Positions 48,848 to 60,101 of a DNA stretch of 64,000 nucleotides are shown piece by piece. The translations under genes were made by a program, and so were the position numbers. The notes below the pieces were generated by a model, which was given only the letters and a program-made list of their open reading frames with translations, searched no databases and had not been told where the DNA came from. Source of the stretch: Mesorhizobium loti R88b. GTDB taxonomy: Bacteria > Pseudomonadota > Alphaproteobacteria > Rhizobiales > Rhizobiaceae. The DNA lies in contig NZ_CP033367.1 of NCBI RefSeq assembly GCF_013170845.1, positions 3,597,001 to 3,661,000 of the forward strand, given 5' to 3'. Position 1 is the first letter of the stretch; the number at the start of each line of letters is the position of its first letter.

Positions 48848-48914
48848 ATTGACGGGGACAGCCCCATAGGCGGCCGCGGCGGCGAAGCGGCGTGAAAGGC
48901 AAAGGACGGAGACA

Positions 48915-50600
48915 ATGACCATCAATCTGCAGAAGCCGGACATCACCGAGCTTAAGCCGCGCATCACCGTGTTCGGTGTCGGCGGCGGCGGCGGCAATGC
49001 CGTGAACAACATGATCACCGCCGGTCTGCGCGGTGTCGAGTTCGTCGTGGCCAACACCGACGCGCAGGCGCTGACCATGTCGAAGGCCGGTCGGCTGATC
49101 CAGCTTGGCGCGCATGTCACCGAGGGGCTCGGTGCCGGATCGCAGCCGGAAGTCGGCCGCGCGGCCGCTGAAGAATGCATCGACGAGATCCTCGACCATC
49201 TCACCAACACCCATATGTGCTTCGTCACCGCCGGCATGGGCGGCGGCACGGGTACGGGCGCGGCTCCGGTGGTTGCCCGCGCCGCCCGCGAGAAGGGCAT
49301 CCTCACCGTCGGCGTCGTCACCAAGCCGTTCCATTTCGAAGGCCAGCGCCGCATGAAGACGGCCGACATGGGCATCGAGGAGCTGCAGAAATGCGTCGAC
49401 ACGCTGATCGTCATCCCCAACCAGAACCTGTTCCGGCTGGCCAATGACAAGACCACCTTCGCCGATGCATTCGCCATGGCCGACCAGGTGCTGTATTCCG
49501 GCGTCGCCTGCATCACCGACCTGATGGTCAAGGAAGGCCTGATCAACCTCGACTTCGCCGACGTGCGTTCGGTGATGCGCGAGATGGGCAAGGCGATGAT
49601 GGGCACCGGCGAGGCTTCGGGCGAGGGCCGCGCGATGGCCGCAGCGGAAGCCGCCATCGCCAACCCGCTGCTCGACGAGACCTCGATGAAGGGCGCCAAG
49701 GGCCTGCTGATCTCGATCACCGGCGGTCGCGACCTGACCCTGTTCGAAGTCGACGAGGCGGCGACCCGCATCCGCGAGGAAGTCGACCAGGACGCCAACA
49801 TCATCCTGGGTGCTACGTTCGACGAAGAGCTCGAAGGCGTCATCCGCGTCTCCGTGGTTGCCACTGGCATCGACAAGACCGCGGCTGAAATCGCGTCCGC
49901 GCCGATCTCGATCCGTACGGCTCCGCCCAAGCAGGCCACCCGTCCGGCCGTTGCTCCGGTGGAAAGCCGACAGGCGCCGGTCCAGCAGGCCGTGTATGAG
50001 CCGCGTGCCATCGATCCGGTCGCCGAGGCCATCCAGCTTGCTGAAGCCAATGCCGCCGCCATGGCGCAGGTTCGCCCGGCTCCGGTCACGCATGCGGACG
50101 ATTTCCGCCCGCAGAGCAAGATCTTCCAGGCGCCCCCGGCACAGCCGCAGCCAATGCAGCAGCCGGTCGCCCAGCAGATGATGCAGCCGGCCCCGCAGCC
50201 GCGCGAAATCTTGCGTGAGGTCCAGCAGCCGGTGGCGATGGCACCGCAGCGTATGCCGCGCGTCGAGGATTTTCCGCCGGTCGTCAAGGCCGAGGTGGAC
50301 GCCAAGAGCCGTCCGCATGACCACGAGAACAGCGGCCCGATGGGCCTGCTGAAGCGCTTGACCAACGGCCTGACCCGTCGCGAGGAAGAGCCGGCACGGC
50401 TCCAGCCAGCGCAGCCGCGTGAACCCAAGCTGCGCCAGGCGGCACCCGAAGTGCGCCGTCTCGCCAGCCAGGACGCCCAGCTCTATGCGCCGCGCCGCGG
50501 CCAGTTGGATGACCAGGGCCGCCTGACGCCGCAGACCAGGGCGACTCAGGACGACGATCAGCTGGAGATTCCGGCGTTCCTGCGCCGCCAGGCCAACTGA
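48915..50600 (+). CDS. ftsZ: Cell division protein FtsZ (long form)
   Basis: The product is 561 residues, about 180 more than E. coli FtsZ. The tubulin-like GTPase core (1-320) has [36 protein letters not shown] (the GTP signature) and NTDAQAL. A long Pro/Gln-rich linker (residues about 330-540) ends in the conserved C-terminal peptide [10 protein letters not shown], which binds FtsA. The extended linker is typical of alphaproteobacterial FtsZ1. A strong terminator follows, so ftsZ ends this transcript. Confidence 0.98.
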   Translation: MTINLQKPDITELKPRITVFGVGGGGGNAVNNMITAGLRGVEFVVANTDAQALTMSKAGRLIQLGAHVTEGLGAGSQPEVGRAAAEECIDEILDHLTNTHMCFVTAGMGGGTGTGAAPVVARAAREKGILTVGVVTKPFHFEGQRRMKTADMGIEELQKCVDTLIVIPNQNLFRLANDKTTFADAFAMADQVLYSGVACITDLMVKEGLINLDFADVRSVMREMGKAMMGTGEASGEGRAMAAAEAAIANPLLDETSMKGAKGLLISITGGRDLTLFEVDEAATRIREEVDQDANIILGATFDEELEGVIRVSVVATGIDKTAAEIASAPISIRTAPPKQATRPAVAPVESRQAPVQQAVYEPRAIDPVAEAIQLAEANAAAMAQVRPAPVTHADDFRPQSKIFQAPPAQPQPMQQPVAQQMMQPAPQPREILREVQQPVAMAPQRMPRVEDFPPVVKAEVDAKSRPHDHENSGPMGLLKRLTNGLTRREEEPARLQPAQPREPKLRQAAPEVRRLASQDAQLYAPRRGQLDDQGRLTPQTRATQDDDQLEIPAFLRRQAN

Positions 50601-50623
50601 GCGGTTTACTGATCGTAACAATT

Positions 50624-50665
50624 GTTAACAGGCAAGTAAGGAATTGCTTGCCTGTTAACGTTTTA
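50624..50665 (+). terminator. Rho-independent terminator after ftsZ
   Basis: GTTAACAGGCAAG (50624-50636) pairs perfectly over 13 bases with CTTGCCTGTTAAC (50647-50659) around a 10-base loop and is followed by GTTTTAAA. It separates ftsZ from lpxC, which must have its own promoter in the remaining 210 bases. Confidence 0.8.
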
Positions 50666-50878
50666 AATGCTGTAAAATCAAACGGTTATGATGCCGTACC
50701 TGTTCCAGTTCGCGGTTACAGAGAGTAAGAAACCGTGATTTGGAGTCTCCCTGCCGGGACATTATCTTCGCTGCCTACCATAGTCGGTCTGCCGGGATTT
50801 CGGGGAAGTGGCCCTGCCTGCCGATTTAACAAGAGCCGCGCCCTCGGGCTGGAGAAGCGGACTTAGGCATTCGGGCTT

Positions 50879-51829
50879 ATGGGGTTTGTCTTGCACGACT
50901 ACCAGACGACAGTGAAGACGCGCGCGTCGCTTACGGGCACCGGCGTCCACAGTGGCAAAGAAGTCTCTATCAGTTTCGTGCCCGCGGATGCCGATACCGG
51001 CATCGTTTTCCAGCTTGTCAATGGAGACGGGCAGGGCCGCGAGTTCCGCGCCCTGTTTTCCGAAATCGGCGCCACTGACCTGTGCACCATGCTTGGCGAT
51101 CCGTCGGGCGAGCACATCGCCACCGTCGAGCACATCATGGCCGCGCTGTTCGGCCTGGGCATCGACAATGTTCTCATCGAGGTCGACGGCCACGAGGTTC
51201 CCATCCTCGACGGCAGCGCCATGGCCTTCGTGGAGGCCATCGACCAGGCGGGCATCGAGAAATTGCCGATCAAGCGGCGCTACATCAGGGTCGTCAAGCC
51301 AGTTCGGATCGAGAACGGTGCGTCCTGGGCGGAGTTCAGACCCTATGACGGCACCCGTTTCGAGGTCGAGATCGACTTCGAAAGCCCGGCGATCGGACGT
51401 CAGCTGTTTGCCTCCGACCTCAATGCCGATATCTTCCGCCGCGACATCGCGCGGGCCCGTACCTTCGGCTTCATGAAGGATGTGGAGCGGCTGTGGGCCG
51501 CCGGCTATGCGCTGGGATCGTCGCTTGAGAACTCGCTGGTGATCGGCGACGACAACCGCGTCATCAACATGGGCGGCTTGCGTTATCCCAATGAATTCGT
51601 GCGCCACAAGACGCTCGACGCGATGGGGGACCTGGCGCTGGCCGGAGCCCGCTTCATCGGCTGTTTCCGCTCCTATCGCGGTGGCCACAGGCTGAACGCA
51701 GCGGCGCTGCGGCGCCTGCTGTCGGACCGTACGGCTTTCGAGATCGTCGAGACGACACGCCGCGAGCGTGGCCGCGCGGCTGAGATGAGCGCCGTCAATG
51801 CGCCGCTCTACGCGCCCTGGATGATCTAA
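50879..51829 (+). CDS. lpxC: UDP-3-O-acyl-N-acetylglucosamine deacetylase
   Basis: The product is 316 residues. It begins [45 protein letters not shown] has one zinc His, [16 protein letters not shown] follows, and [22 protein letters not shown] supplies the second His and Asp zinc ligands. LpxC makes the first committed step of lipid A synthesis and is a regulated enzyme in many Gram-negatives. It has a separate promoter after the ftsZ terminator. Confidence 0.97.
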   Translation: MGFVLHDYQTTVKTRASLTGTGVHSGKEVSISFVPADADTGIVFQLVNGDGQGREFRALFSEIGATDLCTMLGDPSGEHIATVEHIMAALFGLGIDNVLIEVDGHEVPILDGSAMAFVEAIDQAGIEKLPIKRRYIRVVKPVRIENGASWAEFRPYDGTRFEVEIDFESPAIGRQLFASDLNADIFRRDIARARTFGFMKDVERLWAAGYALGSSLENSLVIGDDNRVINMGGLRYPNEFVRHKTLDAMGDLALAGARFIGCFRSYRGGHRLNAAALRRLLSDRTAFEIVETTRRERGRAAEMSAVNAPLYAPWMI

Positions 51830-51993
51830 ATCCTGTAACGTTTTGGGATGGCGGGTGTGGCAGGAATGCACCATCGGCCGACGAAATTACAGCGATATTC
51901 CATCGCCGCTTCACCGCCACAAAAATGTGCGATTGCCCGGAGATAGCGTTGCCGGGCAAGGCGGTTATGGTTTATGGCTGCTGCCGTCGATTA

Positions 51994-52040
51994 GTGCATG
52001 TCGCTCAAAAGTGGGGACCAGTTTTGGGACAACAGCATGC
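51994..52040. repeat. Palindromic repeat element upstream of bamD
   Basis: The 47-base unit begins GTGCATGTCGCTCAAAAGTG, continues GGGACC-AG-TTTTGGG and closes with AACAGCATGC. Ends GCATGT and AGCATGC are related by inversion, and CAAAA and TTTTGGG form the inner pair. I recognise this as a recurrent Rhizobiales/Mesorhizobium intergenic repeat with the pattern GCATGTCG..AAAA..GGGGACC..TTTTGGG..CATGC. It lies 40 bases upstream of the bamD start. Confidence 0.65.
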
Positions 52041-52080
52041 AAGAGGCATTAAAATAACGCCGAAAGGGCGCAATCCAATC

Positions 52081-52953
52081 ATGTTTTTCAAGCGAGTCGG
52101 TCAATCGAAGGCGCCCCAGCGGTCCGTTCTCCTGGCGCTGTCGGTGGTTGTTCCTTCGCTCTTCCTTTCTGCTTGCATGTCGTCGCCGGAGAAAGACATC
52201 GACCTGTCGAAGTATGTCGACCAGACGGAGCCGGGCGACGTGCTCTACAATCAGGCCCTCGCCAATTTGAACGCCGGACGCCTCGACGAAGCGAGCAAGA
52301 AGTTCGACGCCGTTGACCGCCAGCACCCCTATTCGGAATGGGCGCGTAAATCGATGGTGATGGGCGCGTTCACCGATTACCGGAAGGGCAGCTACGACGA
52401 TGCGATCTCGGCAGCCAAGCGCTATCTGGCGCTTTATCCGTCGACGGATGACGCGCCCTACGCGCAGTACATTATCGGCCTGAGCTACTACAAGCAGATC
52501 AAGGACGTGACGCAGGATCAGAAGGAAGCACGCCAGACCGTGCAGACGATGCAGGAACTGGTTACGCGCTGGCCGACGTCGGAATATGTCGACGACGCCA
52601 AGGAGAAGATCCGCTTCGCCAACGACCAGCTCGCCGGCAAGGAAATGCAGATCGGCCGCTATTATCTGGAGCGTCGCGAGTATATTGCCGCCGTCAAGCG
52701 CTTCCGCACCGTGGTGGAGAGCTATTCCAACACCCGCCATGTCGAGGAAGCACTCGCCCGCCTCACCGAAAGCTATTACGCGCTGGGGCTGACCTCGGAG
52801 GCCCAGACGGCAGCGGCGGTGCTTGGCACCAATTATCCCGACAGCCCATGGTACAAGGATTCCTACAAGCTGCTGCAAAGCAATGGGCTGTCGCCGCGCG
52901 AAAATTCCGGATCGTGGATATCCAAGGCCGGCAAGCTGATCACCGGCGCCTGA
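52081..52953 (+). CDS. bamD: Outer membrane assembly lipoprotein BamD
   Basis: The product is 290 residues from ATG 52081. The signal peptide ends in the lipobox LFLSAC, with Cys at about residue 32. Five TPR-like helical repeats include [75 protein letters not shown], and a C-terminal [37 protein letters not shown]. BamD couples BamA and its partners in outer-membrane protein insertion. A terminator follows. Confidence 0.96.
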   Translation: MFFKRVGQSKAPQRSVLLALSVVVPSLFLSACMSSPEKDIDLSKYVDQTEPGDVLYNQALANLNAGRLDEASKKFDAVDRQHPYSEWARKSMVMGAFTDYRKGSYDDAISAAKRYLALYPSTDDAPYAQYIIGLSYYKQIKDVTQDQKEARQTVQTMQELVTRWPTSEYVDDAKEKIRFANDQLAGKEMQIGRYYLERREYIAAVKRFRTVVESYSNTRHVEEALARLTESYYALGLTSEAQTAAAVLGTNYPDSPWYKDSYKLLQSNGLSPRENSGSWISKAGKLITGA

Positions 52954-52963
52954 TGTCGGGCTG

Positions 52964-52985
52964 AAGCGCGCATGGCGCGCTTTTT
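52964..52985 (+). terminator. Rho-independent terminator after bamD
   Basis: AAGCGCGC (52964-52971), an ATG loop and GCGCGCTT (52975-52982) form a perfect 8-base stem followed by TTT. It lies 10 bases after the bamD stop. Confidence 0.85.
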
Positions 52986-53090
52986 CGGATTGATCCGATG
53001 CTGAAACAAAAAGATAGTGCGGCGCTGCGACTCCAATCGGTCGCGTGCCGCTCTGCGGCGGTTCAGTGGTTTGATTGAAGCGCTGAACCG

Positions 53091-53155
53091 TCCTATCTCT
53101 TTGTTCTACGCAATTCCCGGGGGAAAACCGTTACGCACTTTTCCCGGAATTGCTT
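53091..53155. repeat. Dispersed repeat element, minus-strand copy, before recN
   Basis: Read on the minus strand the unit is AGCAATTCCGGGAAAAGTGCG, then TAACGGTTTTCCCCC and GGGAATTGCGTAGAACAAAGAGATAGGA. A second copy in the opposite orientation starts at 57886 (57886-57956), with the same order of blocks. CAATTCC and GGAATTG at the two sides let the element fold on itself. I recognise this sequence as a recurrent Mesorhizobium intergenic repeat. Confidence 0.75.
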
Positions 53156-53170
53156 GAGGTCCGGGTTCTG

Positions 53171-54844
53171 ATGCTTTCCAGACTGTCGATCCGCGATATC
53201 GTCCTGATCGAGAAGCTGGATATCGACTTCCAGCCGGGCCTTTCCGTGCTGACCGGCGAAACCGGCGCCGGCAAATCCATTCTGCTCGATGCCCTGTCGC
53301 TGGCGCTCGGCGCGCGCGGCGACGCTTCGCTGGTACGCCATGGCGCGGCACAGGGCCAGGTCATTGCCGTGTTCGATGTGCCGCGCAACCATCCGGTGCG
53401 CGCGCTGCTCGCTGAAAACGCCATCGAGGATGACGGCGACATCATCCTGCGCCGCGTGCAGACCGCGGATGGCCGCACCCGCGTGTTCGTCAACGACCAG
53501 CCATCCAGCGTCACACTGATGCGCGATGTCGGCCACGCGCTGGTCGAGATCCATGGCCAGCATGATGAACGCGCTTTGGTCGATCCCGGTGCTCACCGCG
53601 ACGTGCTCGATGCTTTCGGCGGCCATCTCGGCGCCGTCCGCTCGACGGGCGAAGCATGGCGGCACTGGCGCGCCTGCGAGCAGGAGCTGACGCGCCACCG
53701 CGCCAAGGTGGCGGCCGCCGCGCGAGAGGCCGACTATCTGCGCGCCGCGGTCACCGAACTGACCAAACTCGATCCCCAGCCCGGCGAGGAAACGGAACTG
53801 GCCGAACTGCGCGCCCACATGATGCGCGCCGAAAAGATCGCTTCCGAAATCCATGATGCGCAGGATGTGCTGTCCGGCCCGTCATCGCCCTTGCCGCAAC
53901 TGGCCAGTTTGCTGAGGCGCCTGCAGCGCAAGGCAACGGAGGCGCCGGGCCTGCTCGAGGACGTGGTCAAGTCGCTGGACGAAGCGATGCTGTCGCTCGA
54001 CGCGGCGCAGTCGGGCGTCGAGGCCGCACTTCGCGCCACCGAGTATGATCCGCAGCGGCTGGAGAAGGCGGAAGAGCGGCTGTTTTCGCTGCGCGCTGCG
54101 TCACGCAAGCACAGTGTCGCCGTCGACGATCTGGCGCAACTGCGCGACACGATGGTTGCTGATCTCGCCGATCTCGATGCCGGCGAGGGGCGCCTGCATG
54201 GGCTGGAAAAGCAGGCCATCGCTGCGCGCGAGGCCTATGATAGCGACGCCGTGCAGCTATCCTCGCTTCGCCATGCGGCGGCGGTCGGCCTGACCAAAGC
54301 GGTCATGGCCGAACTGCCGGCGCTGAAGCTCGAACGCGCCGCCTTCATCGTCGAGATGAAGAGCGAGGCGGAAAACCGCATGGAAGAAGGCATCGACCAG
54401 ATCGAGTTCTGGGTGCGCACCAATCCCGGCACGCGGCCCGGACCGATGATGAAGGTTGCATCCGGTGGTGAGCTGTCGCGTTTCCTGCTGGCGCTGAAGG
54501 TGGCGCTGGCCGATCGCGGCTCGGCGCCGACGCTGGTCTTCGATGAAATCGACACCGGTGTGGGTGGCGCCGTCGCGGACGCCATCGGCCAGAGGCTGGC
54601 GCGGCTGTCGAAGCGCGTGCAGGTGCTTTCGGTCACGCATGCGCCGCAGGTGGCGGCGCGCGCGGCAACGCACTTCCTGATCTCCAAGTCGGGCGGCACC
54701 GACCGCGTGGCGACCGGCATTGCCGAGATGGACAGGACGGCTAGGCAGGAAGAGATCGCCCGCATGCTGGCCGGCGCCACCATCACCGACGAGGCACGCG
54801 CCGCCGCCGAGAGGCTGCTGCGCGAGAATACAAACGCGGCTTAA
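53171..54844 (+). CDS. recN: DNA repair protein RecN
   Basis: The product is 557 residues from ATG 53171, the usual RecN length. It is an SMC-like ATPase: LTGETGAGKSILLDALSLALG (Walker A), HGQHDERALVDPGAHRDVLD, a central coiled coil, VASGGELSRFLLALKVAL (signature), and LVFDEIDTGVGGAVADAIGQ (Walker B). RecN is needed for double-strand break repair and is often LexA-regulated. ligA follows, giving a repair-related pair. Confidence 0.97.
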   Translation: MLSRLSIRDIVLIEKLDIDFQPGLSVLTGETGAGKSILLDALSLALGARGDASLVRHGAAQGQVIAVFDVPRNHPVRALLAENAIEDDGDIILRRVQTADGRTRVFVNDQPSSVTLMRDVGHALVEIHGQHDERALVDPGAHRDVLDAFGGHLGAVRSTGEAWRHWRACEQELTRHRAKVAAAAREADYLRAAVTELTKLDPQPGEETELAELRAHMMRAEKIASEIHDAQDVLSGPSSPLPQLASLLRRLQRKATEAPGLLEDVVKSLDEAMLSLDAAQSGVEAALRATEYDPQRLEKAEERLFSLRAASRKHSVAVDDLAQLRDTMVADLADLDAGEGRLHGLEKQAIAAREAYDSDAVQLSSLRHAAAVGLTKAVMAELPALKLERAAFIVEMKSEAENRMEEGIDQIEFWVRTNPGTRPGPMMKVASGGELSRFLLALKVALADRGSAPTLVFDEIDTGVGGAVADAIGQRLARLSKRVQVLSVTHAPQVAARAATHFLISKSGGTDRVATGIAEMDRTARQEEIARMLAGATITDEARAAAERLLRENTNAA

Positions 54845-54860
54845 GACTGTCCGCGTCATC

Positions 54861-54894
54861 CCCGAGTCAGGATATGGCCCGAGTCAGGATATGG
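54861..54894. repeat. 17-base perfect tandem duplication containing GAGTC
   Basis: CCCGAGTCAGGATATGG occurs twice with no gap (54861-54877 and 54878-54894) in the 148-base space between recN and ligA. Each copy holds a GANTC site, the CcrM target. The perfect identity suggests a recent slippage event or a selected pair of sites before ligA. Confidence 0.85.
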
Positions 54895-54956
54895 CTCCAT
54901 GTTGCTGTTCGGGAATGATTTTCCCAAGGCCGCTCTCCCTTGCGAGAGAATCCTGA

Positions 54957-57196
<2,240 letters not shown>

Positions 57197-57197
<1 letters not shown>

Positions 57198-57889
57198 TGG
57201 ACGGCGCGTTCAAAGGTTTCGGTCCAAAAGCCCTTCCGTTCCTGAAGGCGCTGGATTTCCACCAGAGCCGGGAGTGGTTTTTGGAGAACCGTGACCTGTT
57301 CGAACAGGAATTGCGCGATCCCCTAGGCGATCTCGTCGACACGCTGACACAGCGTTTTGCGGAAGCCGGGCTCGGCCTGCGCGGTGACCGCAGGAAGTCC
57401 CTGTTCCGCATCAATCGCGATGTGCGCTTCGCCAAGGACAAGCGGCCCTACAACCGGCATGTCTCGGCGATCCTGTCGCCTGATGGCAGCAAAGCCGTGC
57501 AGGGCGTCTTCTACATTCATATCGGGCTCGAGGGATGCTTTGCCGGCGTTGCCTGGTGGCAGCCGGAAGCAGCATTGCTGCTGGCGATGCGGCGGGCCAT
57601 CGAGACATGGCCTGACAGGTTTCGCGCCATGGTGAAGGCGTTGAAGAAGAACGGCCTCGAGCTTGATGCCGAAGACGCCATGAAACGCACGCCGCGCGGC
57701 TTCGAGCACGTCACGGACGAGGAGCTTGTCGTTGCTATCCGCAACCGGCATTTTGTTGTTCGTCACGTCATCGATCCGGCTGGAATCCATGACGCCGCAC
57801 TGGTCGAGGAACTCGTCGATTTCACTTTGCGCGCCAAGCCGCTGCTCGATTGGGGCAGGGCGATCGAGGGCAAGGTGCCGGGCAGTTAG
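57197..57889 (+). CDS. DUF2461 domain-containing protein
   Basis: The product is 230 residues from ATG 57197, overlapping the ligA stop by one base. Conserved blocks are FLKALDFHQSREWFLENRDLFEQELRDPL, LFRINRDVRFAKDKRPYNRHVSA, and VQGVFYIHIGLEGCFAGVAWWQPEAALL, the DUF2461 (TIGR02453) pattern. The function is unknown; the family occurs widely in bacteria. The TAG stop lies at the very start of a dispersed repeat element. Confidence 0.85.
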
Positions 57890-57956
57890 AGCAATTCCAG
57901 GAAAAGTGTGAAACGGTTTTCCGTCCGGAATTGCATCAAAACAAAGAGTTAGAGCA
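57886..57956. repeat. Dispersed repeat element, plus-strand copy, overlapping the DUF2461 stop
   Basis: The unit TTAGAGCAATTCCAGGAAAAG, then TGTGAAACGGTTTTCCGTCC and GGAATTGCATCAAAACAAAGAG matches the minus-strand copy at 53091-53155 block for block. The start repeats GTTAGAGCA (57885-57893) and the end repeats it (57948-57956). The TAG stop of the DUF2461 gene is formed by the first bases of the element. Confidence 0.8.
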
Positions 57957-57989
57957 GTTCACCGTTTCCGTGAAAAGGTGAACTGCTCT
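57951..57989. terminator. Long hairpin after the DUF2461 gene
   Basis: AGAGCAGTTCACC (57951-57963) pairs with GGTGAACTGCTCT (57977-57989) over 13 bases. One mismatch later TTTC pairs with GAAA around a CGT loop, making a 39-base foldback. It follows the dispersed element and precedes the convergent SDR gene, so it could terminate both sides. Confidence 0.65.
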
Positions 57990-58016
57990 AGTTTTCCGGC
58001 CCGTTGGGTATGACGG

Positions 58017-58775
58017 CTACATCCGCATCAGAAGACCGCCGTCGACAGCCAGTTCAATTCCGGTGATGTAGCTTGCAGCGTCGGAGAGCAGGAAGAGCGC
58101 GGCGTTGGCCATGTCCTGCGGCGTGCCGATGCGGCCGAGCGGCGTGTAGTCGGCGACGGCGGCGCGCTTCTCCTCGGTGTCCCAGCGGGCCTGCAAGGGG
58201 GTAAGCGCCATGCCCGGACAGATCGCATTCGAACGGATGCCCTCGCTGGCAAGCTGCATCGCCAGCGACTTTGAAAGCGCGCAGACGCCGGCCTTGGATG
58301 CCTGGTAGGCGTCCTGCGGTTTCGGATCACCCCGGTACCACTGGATCGTCGAGAAATGCACCATGGCCCCGCCGCGTCCGCCCGCGCGCATGACGGGAAC
58401 GACGGAGCGCGCCGTGTGCACGAAGGATTTCAGATTGATGTTGAAGACCTGGTCCCAGACATCAAGGTCCATTTCCAGTGCCGATCTGTCGCGGCCGAAC
58501 CAGAGTACGCCGGCGACATTGGCGAGATAGTCGATGCCGCTGCGCTCGCGGCCCGCCGTGCTCACGACCTGCTCGACAAAGGCAGCGTCGGTGAGATCGC
58601 CCTGTGCAAAGGTGAGCCTGTCTCCGAATTTGGAGAGCGAAGCCGGAACCGCCTTGACGTCGATGGCGGTAACCGACGCGCCGGCTTCGAGCAGCGCAAG
58701 CGCGATTGCTTCGCCCATGCCGCCGCCAGCGCCGGCAACGACCGCGTGCCTGCCGGTGAAATCGTAAACGATCAT
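58017..58775 (-). CDS. Short-chain dehydrogenase/reductase (2,3-dihydroxybenzoate dehydrogenase-like)
   Basis: The product is 252 residues from ATG 58775 (GAGAGG upstream). The SDR core has GRHAVVAGAGGGMGEAIALALLEAGASVTAIDVK (the Asp suggests NAD), LANVAGVLW, the catalytic Ser in HFSTIQW, and YQASKAGV as the Tyr-Lys pair. The C-terminal YITGIELAVDGGLLMRM is typical of FabG-like enzymes. The family includes dihydrodiol and 2,3-dihydroxybenzoate dehydrogenases. The substrate is unknown and no partner gene is nearby. Confidence 0.9.
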   Translation of the reverse strand: MIVYDFTGRHAVVAGAGGGMGEAIALALLEAGASVTAIDVKAVPASLSKFGDRLTFAQGDLTDAAFVEQVVSTAGRERSGIDYLANVAGVLWFGRDRSALEMDLDVWDQVFNINLKSFVHTARSVVPVMRAGGRGGAMVHFSTIQWYRGDPKPQDAYQASKAGVCALSKSLAMQLASEGIRSNAICPGMALTPLQARWDTEEKRAAVADYTPLGRIGTPQDMANAALFLLSDAASYITGIELAVDGGLLMRM

Positions 58776-58897
58776 CTGCAACCTCTCTGTGCTTTCGTGC
58801 CCCAAGACATCAGTTTCGTTGATTTGCTGGCTCAAGCGAATTCGTCTGACTTTCCAATCGCTCGCCCCTACATATCAGCGCAACTTGGGAACGGGAT

Positions 58898-59626
58898 ATG
58901 TCTGCTGAGACCTTGACCGAAAATTCTTTGGCCAGCGATTTCTGGCAGGGTGTGCGGCTCTCCATGCCTGTGGTGGTGGCGTCGGCGCCGTTCGCGGTGC
59001 TGTTCGGCGCGCTTGCCGTCGACAATGGCTTCTCGGTCCTCGAAGCCTTCCTGATGAGCGCTTTGATCTATGGCGGCGCCAGCCAGATGGTCGGCATCCA
59101 GCTGTTCGGCCAGCATGTCGCACCATGGCTGATCGTGCTGTCGATCTTTGCCGTCAATTTCCGCCATGTGCTCTATTCCGCCGGCATCGGCCGGCGTATC
59201 GCGCACTGGCCTGTCATCCAGCAGGCTCTCGGTTATTTCATCCTCACCGATCCGCAATTCGCGGTTGCCGAGGCGAGGGCGAACACCGGTCAGACGGTTG
59301 GCTTCGCCTGGTATCTGGGGCTCGGCCTGCCGGTCTACATATTCTGGGTGATAGAAAGCGCGCTTGGCGCGGTGTTCGGCAAGCTCATCCCCGATACGCA
59401 TGCGCTGGGCATCGATTTCCTGCTGCCGATCTATTTTCTTGGCCTGGTCCTTGGCTTCCGCAAGCGGCCGCTGTGGCTGCCGGTGGTGCTTGCCAGCGCC
59501 GCTGCTTCCATCGTTGCCTACAAGACGGTCGGCTCGCCTTGGCATGTCTCGATCGGCGCCATCGCCGGCGTGCTGCTCGCCGTCATCCTGCCGCCGCACC
59601 ATAGTGGCGTGGAGACAAGGCCATGA
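58898..59626 (+). CDS. azlC: Branched-chain amino acid exporter large subunit, AzlC family
   Basis: The product is 242 residues with six or so membrane segments. Conserved parts are SFxxGVRLSMPVVVASAPFAVLFGALAVDNGFSVLEAFLMSALIYGGASQMVGIQLFGQ and VNFRHVLYSAGIGRRI with ILTDPQFAV, typical of AzlC. AzlC forms an export system with the small AzlD protein encoded next, for branched-chain amino acids or their analogues. The junction is an ATGA overlap. Confidence 0.92.
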   Translation: MSAETLTENSLASDFWQGVRLSMPVVVASAPFAVLFGALAVDNGFSVLEAFLMSALIYGGASQMVGIQLFGQHVAPWLIVLSIFAVNFRHVLYSAGIGRRIAHWPVIQQALGYFILTDPQFAVAEARANTGQTVGFAWYLGLGLPVYIFWVIESALGAVFGKLIPDTHALGIDFLLPIYFLGLVLGFRKRPLWLPVVLASAAASIVAYKTVGSPWHVSIGAIAGVLLAVILPPHHSGVETRP

Positions 59627-59919
59627 GCACGACATTCTGGATCATCATCGCCGGCGCGATCGCGACCTATCTCACGCGCATCGGCGGGCATCTGGTGATC
59701 TCGCGCTTCGAAAACATCCATCCGCGCGTCGAGGCCGGGCTCAACGCCGTGCCGGCGGCGGTGCTGACGACACTGGTGGCGCCGGAATTGCTGAATGCGG
59801 GGCCAGCGGAATGGGCGGCGCTGGTGGTGACTGCGGTGGTTTCGTTGCGCGGCGGGCTGATGGCGATGTTCTTGGCCGGTGCGGCGGTGTTGATCGTGGC
59901 GCGGCAGTTCGTCGAGTAG
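59623..59919 (+). CDS. azlD: Branched-chain amino acid exporter small subunit, AzlD family
   Basis: The product is 98 residues with three membrane segments. The N-terminal TTFWIIIAGAIATYLTRIGGHL and RVEAGLNAVPAAVLTTLVAPELL match AzlD. It pairs with AzlC, to which it is translationally coupled. The stop is followed at once by a long inverted-repeat element. Confidence 0.9.
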   Translation: MSTTFWIIIAGAIATYLTRIGGHLVISRFENIHPRVEAGLNAVPAAVLTTLVAPELLNAGPAEWAALVVTAVVSLRGGLMAMFLAGAAVLIVARQFVE

Positions 59920-60086
59920 GGCGGGTCGATATTCAGGTGATGACGGCCTGCAAACGGCGGCTTCCTGCGCTTCCCCGTTCCACTGCGTCGCATTGGAACT
60001 GAGCTCACGTACCCAAGAGTACGCTCCGCTCCGGTTCTCGGAATCCACCGTTTTCGGCTCGTCCTGACCTGAATCTCGACCCGCCC
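59919..60086. repeat. 168-base palindromic (MITE-like) element
   Basis: GGGCGGGTCGATATTCAGGT (59919-59938) and ACCTGAATCTCGACCCGCCC (60067-60086) are inverted repeats with 19 of 20 bases matching. Imperfect pairing continues inward: GACGG with AAACGGCGG and TTCC on the left has its counterpart on the right. The core holds a further short inverted pair at CGTACCCAAGAGTACG. The element lies between azlD and the convergent aminopeptidase P gene and could fold across its whole length. Confidence 0.8.
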
Positions 60087-60101
60087 TCGCGTCTCAGAAA
60101 T

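Noticed and set aside
48542..50621. Two long minus-strand frames (over 600 codons) across ftsA and ftsZ
   Set aside because: Both are antisense to the conserved genes and low-complexity in translation.
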